From: Morinoia aosen | Taxonomy: Eukaryota > Arthropoda > Malacostraca > Amphipoda > Talitridae | DNA: 64,000 nt | Direction: 5' to 3' | NCBI GenBank assembly: GCA_030386875.1 | Contig: CM059558.1 | Coordinates: 9,185,501 to 9,249,500, forward strand | Shown: positions 22,984-34,500 of the stretch, piece by piece | Layout of the letters: the number at the start of each line of letters is the position of its first letter | Numbering within the stretch: position 1 is the stretch's first letter | Notes under the pieces: model-generated | Seen by the model: the letters and a program-made list of their open reading frames with translations, nothing else | Told to the model about the DNA's origin: nothing | Database searches by the model: none | Made by a program: the position numbers and the translations under genes

Positions 22984-23330
22984 GATAAATTAGGTTACAC
23001 GTTAGTTCAAGCCTCTCTAACCACAGCAAATATGTTTCCAAAAGACGATGGAGGAAGGCAAAATTTAGTTAAGGGAACGGGGAATCAATGTACAAGGTGT
23101 GCTTACTCTGCGTCAGCGCATGGAAATAATAAGACTGGAAGATGTTAATGAAACATGAAAATTTTACAACAACAAAGTAAAAGGTGTGAAAAAAGGAAAC
23201 CAGTGAGTCGGAAAAAATTGTTCTTAACAAACAAAAAATCTATTTTATTTAAACAAAAGAAAGTCCAACCTTACCTCCAGCTCCACATCTTCGCTAATTC
23301 CCTTAGATATTCTAGTTGTATCCTCCTGAC
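22984..23330 (-). mobile_element. SINE-like family copy 5, with target duplication
   Basis: The copy lies between TTCACTACGGTAACA (22969-22983) and TTCACTATCGTAACA (23331-23345), a 15 bp target duplication with two mismatches. Family landmarks are AGTTCAAGCCTCTCTAACC, AAAATTTAGTTAAGGGAACG, AAGGTGTGAAAAAAGG and, at the end, GATATTCTAGTTGTATCCTC, where the terminal hairpin is partly decayed. Confidence 0.88.
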
Positions 23331-23345
23331 TTCACTATCGTAACA

Positions 23346-25213
23346 TTGCATACAAATTAACCACATAATATTCATCACCTATTCACGGCACACTCTAAAG
23401 TTTGGAAAAACGTTAATTTCAAGTGAAAATACTTTCAAGACGCCAAACATTTCCTAGCACTGAGTTAGCTGGAACGCATGATCGAGGCTCTGATAACAGT
23501 GCGGTGGAGCAGGGGTTGGCTCAAGAAATGAAGTTAGGTGCAGTAAACAACCTCACGAGCCTGTAAATGATTTAACGATCTTTAAGGACAAAAAATTTGA
23601 AACAAAATGATTTAATGCGTTACCAAAGTTATGAATAAATTATTTTTAAAGAGGACTTCCAGTGATTACGCGATGGAATTAGTTAATCACCCCTTAGATT
23701 GCCAAAAAATAAGCACGATAACTAGCTTAATGTACAAAAAAAAATAAGAGCGATAACCAGCTTAACCAGCAGTCTACAATCGATGATTGAATTCCTTTCA
23801 CAGCCAGTACAGTAAATCTAAGGCAAGCGACAGCACGTAAACAAACACTGACACACCTGGAGATATTCAAACGTAACCTAAAATCTACATCAAGTTTTCC
23901 TAAAGCACACAAAGGTTTTGCTCATCAATGGACATGATTCAAATACTCGGTTAAACAACATTCCCCACTACCCCTTCAGTTTTTTCAGAGAAGATAAGTT
24001 ACATGGTGCTACCGATGACAGTCTTTCTGCGGAGGTCAATAAATATTACCGAGTGTGAGCAGAAGTTACAAGCACATTTCATCTTTTTAGCCGTACCCAT
24101 GAAAGAATGCAAAAACCAATGAAGCTCTTATCATCTAACTCAATAGTAAATCATATCAAAATTAACACCATCAAGGAAAATATTCATCGAGTTCACCACT
24201 TTAACTCGCCCAGTTATTTCAAGAACCCGGAAAATGTAATCTTCAGCTAAAGCAATTACTTGTGATCCATGAACGAGATCAGCCCAAGTCTGCGAATAGG
24301 TGGATGCTCCCCGAGCCCTCACAACCCGCCGGCCATGGAAGAGGCGCAGACACGCGGCCTGGCTCCGGGCTCCAGTGATGAAGACAAAGTGAACGCTTAT
24401 CGCGTAGCTGGGTTTTACGGACATTGCTTTCAGCACAATTGAACTGAGCCTTATCGAGGTGGCCAAGTCGTTTCTACATGAGCAGATACCATAAATCACA
24501 ATACCCTGTCGTCGTTTATCGTGACAGAAGCAATATAAGGAATATAAGAGAAAGTAAATCGTAAGCTGCACCTCACTCGTGAAATTAAGAATGGGATGAT
24601 CACGTTTTTCTTGCTAAGCAAACTGCGACTTTTCTGTTTATGGTAAATGCAATGATGAAATTTAGTAATCGAACATTAGGAAATTGTTCGGCACAAACCA
24701 CCAAAGAAATTCAGCATTACCACCGTTTCAATATTAAAACAGACTATATTCCTAAAAGAGGGGAAGACTTCTTAGATTTCGCTGTTCAACAATCTGTGCA
24801 CCAACTAACAACACACGGTCGCACGACCACCAGGCCACCTTACGGATCTCCATGGAACATTCAAACGGTCAAAAAGTAAACATAATAACAGACATTTTTT
24901 ACTACTCCGATAAGCCAGCTTTAGAAGCAGCAGCAGCAGCAGCAGGACAGAGCCAAATGGGGCTATTTTTGTGCTGGGCTGCACAGGCAGTTTGATAAGA
25001 GGGACAAGCGCACCTTTCAAGGGCTCATAAATTCCGATTTCTAGTTCAGAATTTGATCCTGTCACAAAGAGAGTACGAAGTCTCTGAAAAGTTAATAGTT
25101 CGTGGTTCTACGCAGCAAATACCGGGCATTTGTTTCTTACCTTCTGAAGTTTTAAATACCTACGAGTTGAACATTGCAACAGAAAATAACTCATTGAGGA
25201 AAAAACTAGGAGT
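23346..25213. other. Unique DNA with a GC-rich patch at 24290-24400
   Basis: The patch holds a start codon in a strong eukaryotic context (GCCGGCCATGG, ATG at 24335) that opens a 35-codon plus-strand frame. A possible splice donor (AAA|GTGAAC) falls about 18 codons in. On the minus strand a 143-codon frame covers 24140-24571. I recognise neither product. A (CAG)6-like run lies near 24930. Nothing else is evident. Confidence 0.4.
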
Positions 25214-25575
25214 GATTATATTATATAAGAAAGTTTTAGCCTCCCTTAATTGCACGACAAAGATGTTCTAAGAGAGGAAGGGAGAAGGCACCATTTAGTA
25301 TGGAGTTAAAGAAACGTGGAATCTATGCAGAAAAGGCACAGAAACAGAAAGCTAAGAAAGAAGTTCATGAAACAAGAAAAAGTTGAAGAAGAAAGTAGTA
25401 GGTGCTGAAAAACAGGACAGCAGTGAACCGAAAAAAGATGGTCCGCAACAAAACAAAAACCTATTCTATTTCAACAAAAGGAAGCTCCTACCTAAACTTC
25501 AGCTCAGGCCCTCACATAGTCCCCCTGCGGGAGCGCTAATTCCCATAGATACAATACTTGTATCCCCCTGAGGGG
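25214..25575 (-). mobile_element. SINE-like family copy 6
   Basis: A well preserved copy starting at TTATATTATATAAGAAAGTT and ending GATACAATACTTGTATCCCC and CTGAGGGG. It is very close to the copy at 50024-50384; both share the GAAAGTTTTAGCCTCCCTTA start and ACAAAGATGTTCTAAGAGAG, marking a young subfamily. I could not identify a clear target duplication. Confidence 0.9.
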
Positions 25576-27619
25576 TCCTCTCATGGCAAGCTCAACGGAA
25601 ATAATTAAAGCAAGACGTCTAAAAAGAAGAAACAAACCCCAAAATATACTCCCATCATTTATTGGGGGAAAAAGTCAGAACCAATTTGCGGCAAATAACA
25701 AAATACCGTTCAGAATAATAACAAAAGAAGTTCAAGAACATATACCGTAAGGTGCACGTGGCGAGGCTGAGAGGATTTTTGCGAACAGAAAAGGAATCAC
25801 TATTTCACACCAGAGCGATGTCCGTGAACTTTAATAATCGAAATTAGTGACATTATATCACGAAAATGAATCCACAAAGTCAAATAACAAAGCGCCGAGT
25901 CATTGTTGCATAACAGTGTAAAGCTAGAAACTGTTCCGCGTAACATTTCCACAAATCAAGGTTAACTCGCGCAACGACTCATGGGACGGTAAAAACGCGT
26001 TGCGATTGTGAAATGTGCAAGTCTCGTCAGTATCAGACCGACAACTTATGATGCGCTGCAAAATACATATCTCATACTGTACGCTCTAGATTCTAGACAG
26101 GAAACTCGCAATACATTTACGAACACAAAGAATTTGAAGTCTCAGCCAACTTAAGTCCTTTTTCCGATCTGATCAGCAGGCGTAACGATAATCGAGAGAA
26201 TCGCGAATATCGGAAATAATTTCCGAACTAATTTTGAAATAAATAGTTTCTTGCTTGCCACGGATGCATTATTTTGAAAGCATCTTCAAATGCAATGCAA
26301 TTCGAAACAAAAGAGCGAACAAAAAATTAACACGGTTTGAGAGATGTCGTCCTAATTACTCGCATCTTCCTTACAGAATTTTGGCCATTTCAGCAACAAA
26401 GAATATCCTTTGCTGACCGTGGTTATACAGGCTGGCCAGAACAAAAAGAAACGAGTTAAAAATGCCGCCGCATTTCTACAAAGGTAAGGTTCTAAGAAGA
26501 GGTTTGAAAAACCACTTTACAGCACGAAAAAAATTGTATCTCCCATAAAAAGTGTGAACATGTAATAGCATGATATGTCACCTCTTATCCTTGAATCTCT
26601 TCTAAAAAGATGTTGAAATGATTGAAATGCAGTCCATTCACACCGGTGCGTAAATAAAGCAATTTACCCAGTGGTACTCTATAAAGCTCAACGGCAGTCA
26701 ACGTGTTAAAGAATGAAGACTGATGAATGCATCTAAGCAATCTACGTTAGGACAATTAGCAGCAATTGAAGGTTATCAGATTGATTTTCGTACATACGAG
26801 GCGTCAATTCAACTAAAGAATTTTAATGGCAATCGTGCATCAATATAAAAAAGCATCTTCATGTGCGAAAAGATCTCAAAATTTTCAATCAGCCTTTTTT
26901 TTAACCCTTTGGGTACTGACGGCTACTCCAGTGCCAATAAGGCTAGTGCCTCCAGTTTGGGGAATCTAACCTAGTTTTAAAGTAATTTACCTAGTGAGGG
27001 AATATTTTAGAGTAAATAACAGAATTAGGGAGATTACAAGCATTCATGAAACTAGTTTTTGGACATTCCAGAAGCTTGCACGCGTAAATTACCATTGGTT
27101 ACCTCTAAGTTCATGGTACAGGGTCCGCGCTACATATTCAATAACCTTTCTATTTAACTTGAGAGCAATTTTTTCAGACCTTCATTTATTTTGGAAAAAT
27201 TCGGAAAAAATAATGAATGATTTCTTCGTAAATTCAAAAACTTTACTATCAACGTCGAAAATTTCTGTCGCCAATCATAGAGCTTTATAGATTCAAAAAA
27301 ATTTCGAAATCGGAAAACTACGAAAGATATTACCTGAGGTTTATTTTGTCTGCTCCAAGAATCCCTATGCATAATTATGCGAATTCAACTTCATGTCATA
27401 TATTTTAGTGCGTCAGTATTTTCGGCCTTTCTGCTCCGTTCGTTCGTTCAAATGTTCGTTTATGTTGGACCATAGTTAACTTAGCGGCAATAAAAGGCGT
27501 TAAGCATCTCAACGACACAAAAAGGAGACAGAAGGAACAGAAGTAAAGGAAGAAAAGGTACACATAACTCCAATTCTAAGCCCAACTCTAAACCTAAATC
27601 CACAACAGACTCCCGCAAT
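25576..27619. other. AT-rich DNA with a possible decayed piggyBac-like MITE
   Basis: At 26460-26705 a stretch lies between two TTAA sites and its right end GGCAGTCAACGTG has the form of the family terminus (CACGTTGACTGCC in reverse complement), but the left end matches poorly. A second candidate left end, TTAACCCTTTGGGTACTGAC, is at about 26902 without a clear partner. Otherwise nothing was recognised. Confidence 0.3.
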
Positions 27620-27977
27620 ATTGTTATTACGTTAGTTCAAGCTTACCTAGCCACAACAAAGGCGATCTCGAAAGAACGATGAAAAGAGACCATTTAGTAT
27701 AAACTAGAAAACAGGGAATCTATCCACAAAGTGGGTTTCTCACAGGATACTCTACGTATAGAATTAACCAGTTATGAAAGAAGAAGAAGACAAAACACAG
27801 CGAAGAAGAATGAAAGCTGAAAGAAACAAAATGGGAGCCAAATGACAGAAGTCCGGAAGGCCTACCTGCAGCTGAGGTAACTCGACTGTTTCTCCCGGAG
27901 GAGGAGGCCCCGGTCTCCAGAGCGCAGGGTAGACGAACCTAATCTAAATCTATGCCTGTTCTGTACCCCCAGAGAGA
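27620..27977 (-). mobile_element. SINE-like family copy 7, subfamily B
   Basis: The copy includes ACGTTAGTTCAAGCTTACC, GACCATTTAGTATAAACTAG, GGAATCTATCCACAAAGTGG, TTTCTCACAGGATAC, CCTACCTGCAGCTGAGG and TACCCCCAGAGAG. It matches the diverged copy at 7615-7960 better than the main subfamily in the middle and right part. Just upstream, CTAAACCTAAATCCACAAC (27589-27607) repeats the right-end motif of this subfamily, so a fragment of another copy may lie directly before it. Confidence 0.7.
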
Positions 27978-28290
27978 TGATGAGCTCAAAACATCACCAG
28001 CGCAAAGAGTCGCACGAGCCCGAACGCCGATGTTAAGGCCGGAAAATCTGTAAGGTCTCACAAAAGTCATCACATTCAAGATTCTGACCTTGCAATTAAT
28101 CTGGATGGCGTGATTCAAAAGAATGCCAAGTAAAAATACACCAACACGTGTGTTCAAAAGTCTTGGAAGCAAAGACTTGGATGATGCAGCAAAAAGGCGT
28201 CCGCTCCACGCCCTTCGCAGCAACGGAGCTTCCTGAATTGCGCGCTGGTGGCGCGTCGCAGGGTCGTCTTGAGTCTCTTTACTGGAGCAG

Positions 28291-28558
28291 GTGCTAATAC
28301 CGCCGTGCTGCAGCCAATACCGCCGTGCTACAGCCAATACCGCCATGCTGCAGCCAATACCGCCGTGCTGCAGCCAATACCGCCGTGCTGCAGCCAATAC
28401 CGCCGTGCTGCAGCCAATACCGCCGTGCTGCAGCCAATACCGCCGTGCTGCAGCCAATACCGCCGTGCTGCAGCCAATACCGCCGTGCTGCAGCCAATAC
28501 CGCCGTGCTGCAGCCAATACCGCCGTGCTGCACCCATACCGCCGTACTGCAGCCCATG
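28291..28558. repeat. 20 bp tandem array, about 13 units, joined to the 42 bp satellite
   Basis: The unit GCAGCCAATACCGCCGTGCT repeats almost perfectly. Its first 17 bases correspond to GCAGCCAATACTGCCGT of the adjacent 42 bp unit, so the two arrays share an ancestor. The boundary at about 28535-28575 contains irregular units (CACCCATACCGCCGTACTGC, AGCCCATGTTGCAGTAAATG) that step from one array to the other. The surrounding minus- and plus-strand frames remain open only in part, since 20 is not divisible by three. Confidence 0.96.
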
Positions 28559-31500
28559 TTGCAGTAAATGCAACCAATACTACCTTAACTGTAGCCACAC
28601 CAACAATTGTAGCAATCAGTACTGCCGTAACTGTAGCCACACCAACAATTGCAGCAACCAGTACTGCCGTAACTGTAGCCACACCAACAATTGCAGCAAC
28701 CAGTACTGCCGTAACTGTAGCCACACCAACAATTGCAGCAACCAGTACTGCCGTAACTGTCGCCACACCAACAATTGCAGCAACCAATGCTACCGTAACT
28801 GTAGCCACACCAACAATTGCAGCAACCAATACTACCGTAACTGTCGCCACACCAACAGTTGCAGCAACCAATACTACCGTAACTGTCGCCACACCAACAG
28901 TTGCAGCAACCAATACTACCGTAACTGTAGCCACACCAACAATTGCAGCAACCAATACTACCGTAACTGTCGCCACACCAACAATTGCAGCAACCAATAC
29001 TGCCGTAACTGTAGCCACACCAACAATTGCAGCAACCAATACTACCCTAACTGTAGCCACACCAACAATTGCAGCAACCAATACTACCGTAACTGTAGCC
29101 ACACCAACAATTGCAGCAACCAGTACTGCCGTAACTGTAGCCACACCTGTAATTGCAGCAACCAGTACTACCGTAACTGTAGCCACACCTACAATTGCAG
29201 CAGCCAATGCTACCGTAACTGTAGCCACACCAACAATTGCAGCAGCCAATGCTACCGTAACTGTAGCCACACCAACAATTGCAGCAACCAATACTACCGT
29301 AATTGTAGCCACACCAACAATTGCAGCAACCAGTACTGCCGTAACTGTAGCCACACCAACAATTGCAGCAACCAGTACTGCCGTAACTGTAGCCACACCA
29401 ACAATTGCAGCAACCAATACTACCGTAACTGTAGCCACACCAACAATTGCAGCAACCAATACTACCGTAACTGTAGCCACACCAACAATTGCAGCAACCA
29501 GTACTGCCGTAACTGTAGCCACACCAACAATTGCAGCAACCAGTACTGCCGTAACTGTAGCCACACCAACAATTGCAGCAACCAATACTACAGTAACTGT
29601 AGCCACACCAACAATTGCAGCAACCAGTACTGCCGTAACTGTAGCCACACCAACAATTGCAGCAACCAGTACTACCGTAACTGTAGCCACACCAACAATT
29701 GCAGCAACCAGTACTACCGTAACTGTAGCCACACCAACAATTGCAGCAACCAGTACTGCCGTAACTGTAGCCACACCAACAATTGCAGCAACCAGTACTG
29801 CCGTAACTGTAGCCACACCAACAATTGCAGCAACCAGTACTACCGTAACTGTAGCCACACCAACAATTGCAGCAACCAGTACTGCCGTAACTGTAGCCAC
29901 ACCAACAATTGCAGCAACCAGTACTACCGTAACTGTAGCCACACCTGTAATTGCAACAACCAGTACTACCGTAACTGTAGCCACACCTACAATTGCAGCA
30001 GCCAATGCTACCGTAACTGTAGCCACACCAACAATTGCAGCAGCCAATACTACCGTAACTGTAGCCACACCAACAATTGCAGCAGCCAATGCTACCGTAA
30101 CTGTAGCCACACCAACAATTGCAGCAGCCAATGCTACCGTAACTGTAGCCACACCTACAATTGCAGCAACCAGTACTACCGTAACTGTAGCCACACCTAC
30201 AATTGCAGCAGCCAATGCTACCGTAACTGTAGCCACACCAACAATTGCAGCAACCAGTACTGCCGTAACTGTAGCCACACCTACAATTGCAGCAACCAGT
30301 ATTACCGTAACTGTAGCCACACCTACAATTGCAGCAGCCAATGCTACCGTAACTGTAGCCACACCAACAATTGCAGCAACCAGTACTGCCGTAACTGTAG
30401 CCACACCTGTAATTGCAGCAACCAGTACTACCGTAACTAGCCACACCTACAATTGCAGCAACCAGTACTACCGTAACTGTAGCCACACCTACAATTGCAG
30501 CAATCAGTACTACCGTAACTGTAGCCACACCTACAATTGCAGCAACCAGTACTACCGTAACTGTAGCCACACCTACAATTGCAGCAGCCAATGCTACCGT
30601 AACTGTAGCCACACCAACAATTGCAGCAACCAGTACTGCCGTAACTGTAGCCACACCTACAATTGCAGCAACCAGTACTACCGTAACTGTAGCCACACCT
30701 GCAATTGCAGCAGCCAATGCTACCGTAACTGTAGCATTGGCTGCTGCAATTGCAGCAACCAGTACTGCCGTAACTGTAGCCACACCTGTAATTGCAGCAA
30801 CCAGTACTACCGTAACTAGCCACACCTACAATTGCAGCAACCAGTACTACCGTAACTGTAGCCACACCTACAATTGCAGCAACCAGTACTACCGTAACTG
30901 TAGCCACACCTACAATTGCAGCAACCAGTACTACCGTAACTGTAGCCACACCTACAATTGCAGCAGCCAATGCTACCGTAACTGTAGCCACACCAACAAT
31001 TGCAGCAACCAGTACTGCCGTAACTGTAGCCACACCTACAATTGCAGCAGCCAATACTACCGTAACTGTAGCCACACCAACAATTGCAGCAACCAGTACT
31101 ACCGTAACTGTAGCCACACCTACAATTGCAGCAGCCAATACTACCGTAACTGTAGCCACACCTACAATTGCAGCAGCCAATACTACCGTAACTGTAGCCA
31201 CACCAACAATTGCAGCAACCAATACTACCGTAACTGTAGCCACACCAACAATTGCAGCAGCCAATGCTACCGTAACTGTAGCCACACCAACAATTGCAGC
31301 AACCAGTACTACCGTAACTGTAGCCACACCTACAATTGCAGCAGCCAATGCTACCGTAACTGTAGCCACACCAACAATTGCAGCAACCAGTACTGCCGTA
31401 ACTGTAGCCACACCTGTAATTGCAGCAACCAGTACTACCGTAACTAGCCACACCTACAATTGCAGCAACCAGTACTACCGTAACTGTAGCCACACCTACA

Positions 31501-34500
31501 ATTGCAGCAACCAGTACTACCGTAACTGTAGCCACACCTACAATTGCAGCAACCAGTACTACCGTAACTGTAGCCACACCTACAATTGCAGCAGCCAATG
31601 CTACCGTAACTGTAGCCACACCAACAATTGCAGCAACCAGTACTGCCGTAACTGTAGCCACACCTACAATTGCAGCAACCAGTACTACCGTAACTGTAGC
31701 CACACCTACAATTGCAGCAGCCAATGCTACCGTAACTGTAGCCACACCAACAATTGCAGCAACCAGTACTGCCGTAACTGTAGCCACACCTGTAATTGCA
31801 GCAACCACTACTACCGTAACTAGCCACACCTACAATTGCAGCAACCAGTACTACCGTAACTGTAGCCACACCAACAATTGCAGCAACCAGTACTACCGTA
31901 ACTGTAGCCACACCAACAATTGCAGCAACCAGTACTACCGTAACTGTAGCCACACCAACAATTGCAGCAGCCAGTACTACCGTAACTGTAGCCACACCAA
32001 CAATTGCAGCAGCCAATGCTACCGTAACTGTTGCCACACCAACAATTGCAGCAGCCAGTACTACCGTAACTGTAGCCACACCTACAATTGCAGCAGCCAA
32101 TGCTACCGTAACTGTAGCCACACCAACAATTGCAGCAGCCAATGCTACCGTAACTGTAGCCACACCAACAATTGCAGCAGCCAATACTACCCTAACTGTC
32201 GCCACACCAACAATTGCAGCAGCCAATGCTACCGTAACTGTAGCCACACCAACAATTGCAGCAGCCAATGCTACCGTAACTGTAGCCACACCAACAATTG
32301 CAGCAGCCAATGCTACCGTAACTGTAGCCACACCAACAATTGCAGCAGCCAATACTACCCTAACTGTCGCCACACCAACAATTGCAGCAGCCAATGCTAC
32401 CGTAACTGTAGCCACACCAACAATTGCAGCAGCCAATGCTACCGTAACTGTAGCCACACCAACAATTGCAGCAGCCAATGCTACCGTAACTGTAGCCACA
32501 CCAACAATTGCAGCAGCCAATACTACCCTAACTGTCGCCACACCAACAATTGCAGCAGCCAATGCTACCGTAACTGTAGCCACACCAACAATTGCAGCAG
32601 CCAATGCTACCGTAACTGTAGCCACACCAATTGCAGCAGCCAATACTGCCGTAACTGTCGCCACACCAACAATTGCAGCAGCCAATACTACCCTAACTGT
32701 CGCCACACCAACAATTGCAGCAGCCAATACTACCCTAACTGTCGCCACACCAACAATTGCAGCAGCCAATACTACCGTAACTGTAGCCACATCAACAATT
32801 GCAGCAGCCAATACTGCCGTAACTGTAGCCACATCAACAATTGCAGCAGCCAATACTACCCTAACTGTAGCCACACCAACAATTGCAGCAGCCAATGCTA
32901 CCGTAACTGTCGCCACACCAACAATTGCAGCAGCCAATACTACCCTAACTGTAGCCACACCAACAATTGCAGCAGCCAATACTACCGTAACTGTCGCCAC
33001 ACCAACAATTGCAGCAGCCAATACTACCGTAACTGTAGCCACACCTACAATTGCAGCAACCAATACTACCGTAACTGTAGCCACACCAACAATTGCAGCA
33101 GCCAATACTACCGTAACTGTCGCCACACCTACAATTGCAGCAACCAATACTACCGTAACTGTAGCCACACCAACAATTGCAGCAACCAATACTACCGTAA
33201 CTGTAGCCACACCAACAATTGCAGCAGCCAATACTACCGTAACTGTAGCCACACCAACAATTGCAGCAGCCAATACTACCGTAACTGTAGCCACATCAAC
33301 AATAGCAGCAGCCAATACTACCGTAACTGTAGCCACACCAACAATTGCAGCAGCCAATACTACCGTAACTGTAGCCACACCAACAATTGCAGCAGCCAAT
33401 ACTACCGTAACTGTAGCCACACCAACAATTGCAGCAACCAGTACTGCCGTAACTGTAGCCACACCAACAATTGCAGCAGCCAATACTACCGTAACTGTAG
33501 CCACACCAACAATTGCAGCAGCCAATGCTACCGTAACTGTAGCCACACCAACAATTGCAGCAGCCAATACTACCCTAACTGTAGCCACACCAACAATTGC
33601 AGCAGCCAATACTACCCTAACTGTAGCCACACCAACAATTGCAGCAGCCAATACTACCGTAACTGTAGCCACACCAACAATTGCAGCAGCCAATACTACC
33701 GTAACTGTAGCCACACCAACAATCGCAGCAACCAATACTACCGTAACTGTAGCCACACCAACAATTGCAGCAGCCAATGCTACCGTAACTGTAGCCACAC
33801 CTACAATTGCAGCAACCAATACTACCGTAACTGTAGCCACACCAACAATTGCAGCAGCCAATACTACCGTAACTGTAGCCACACCTACAATTGCAGCAAC
33901 CAATACTACCGTAACTGTAGCCACACCAACAATTGCAGCAGCCAATACTACCGTAACTGTAGCCACACCTACAATTGCAGCAACCAATACTACCGTAACT
34001 GTAGCCACACCAACAATTGCAGCAGCCAATACTACCGTAACTGTCGCCACACCTACAATTGCAGCAACCAATACTACCGTAACTGTAGCCACACCAACAA
34101 TTGCAGCAACCAATACTACCGTAACTGTAGCCACACCAACAATTGCAGCAGCCAATACTACCGTAACTGTAGCCACACCAACAATTGCAGCAGCCAATAC
34201 TACCGTAACTGTAGCCACATCAACAATTGCAGCAGCCAATACTACCGTAACTGTAGCCACACCAACAATTGCAGCAACCAATACTACCGTAACTGTAGCC
34301 ACACCAACAATTGCAGCAGCCAATACTACCGTAACTGTAGCCACACCAACAATTGCAGCAACCAATACTACCGTAACTGTAGCCACACCAACAATTGCAG
34401 CAACCAATACTACCGTAACTGTAGCCACACCAACAATTGCAGCAGCCAATACTACCGTAACTGTAGCCACACCAACAATTGCAGCAGCCAATACTACCGT

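Noticed and set aside
26894-27420. Complete piggyBac-like element starting TTAACCCTTTGGGTACTGAC
   Set aside because: The only possible partner end (TGCGTCAGTATTTTCGG near 27410) matches poorly and lacks TTAA.
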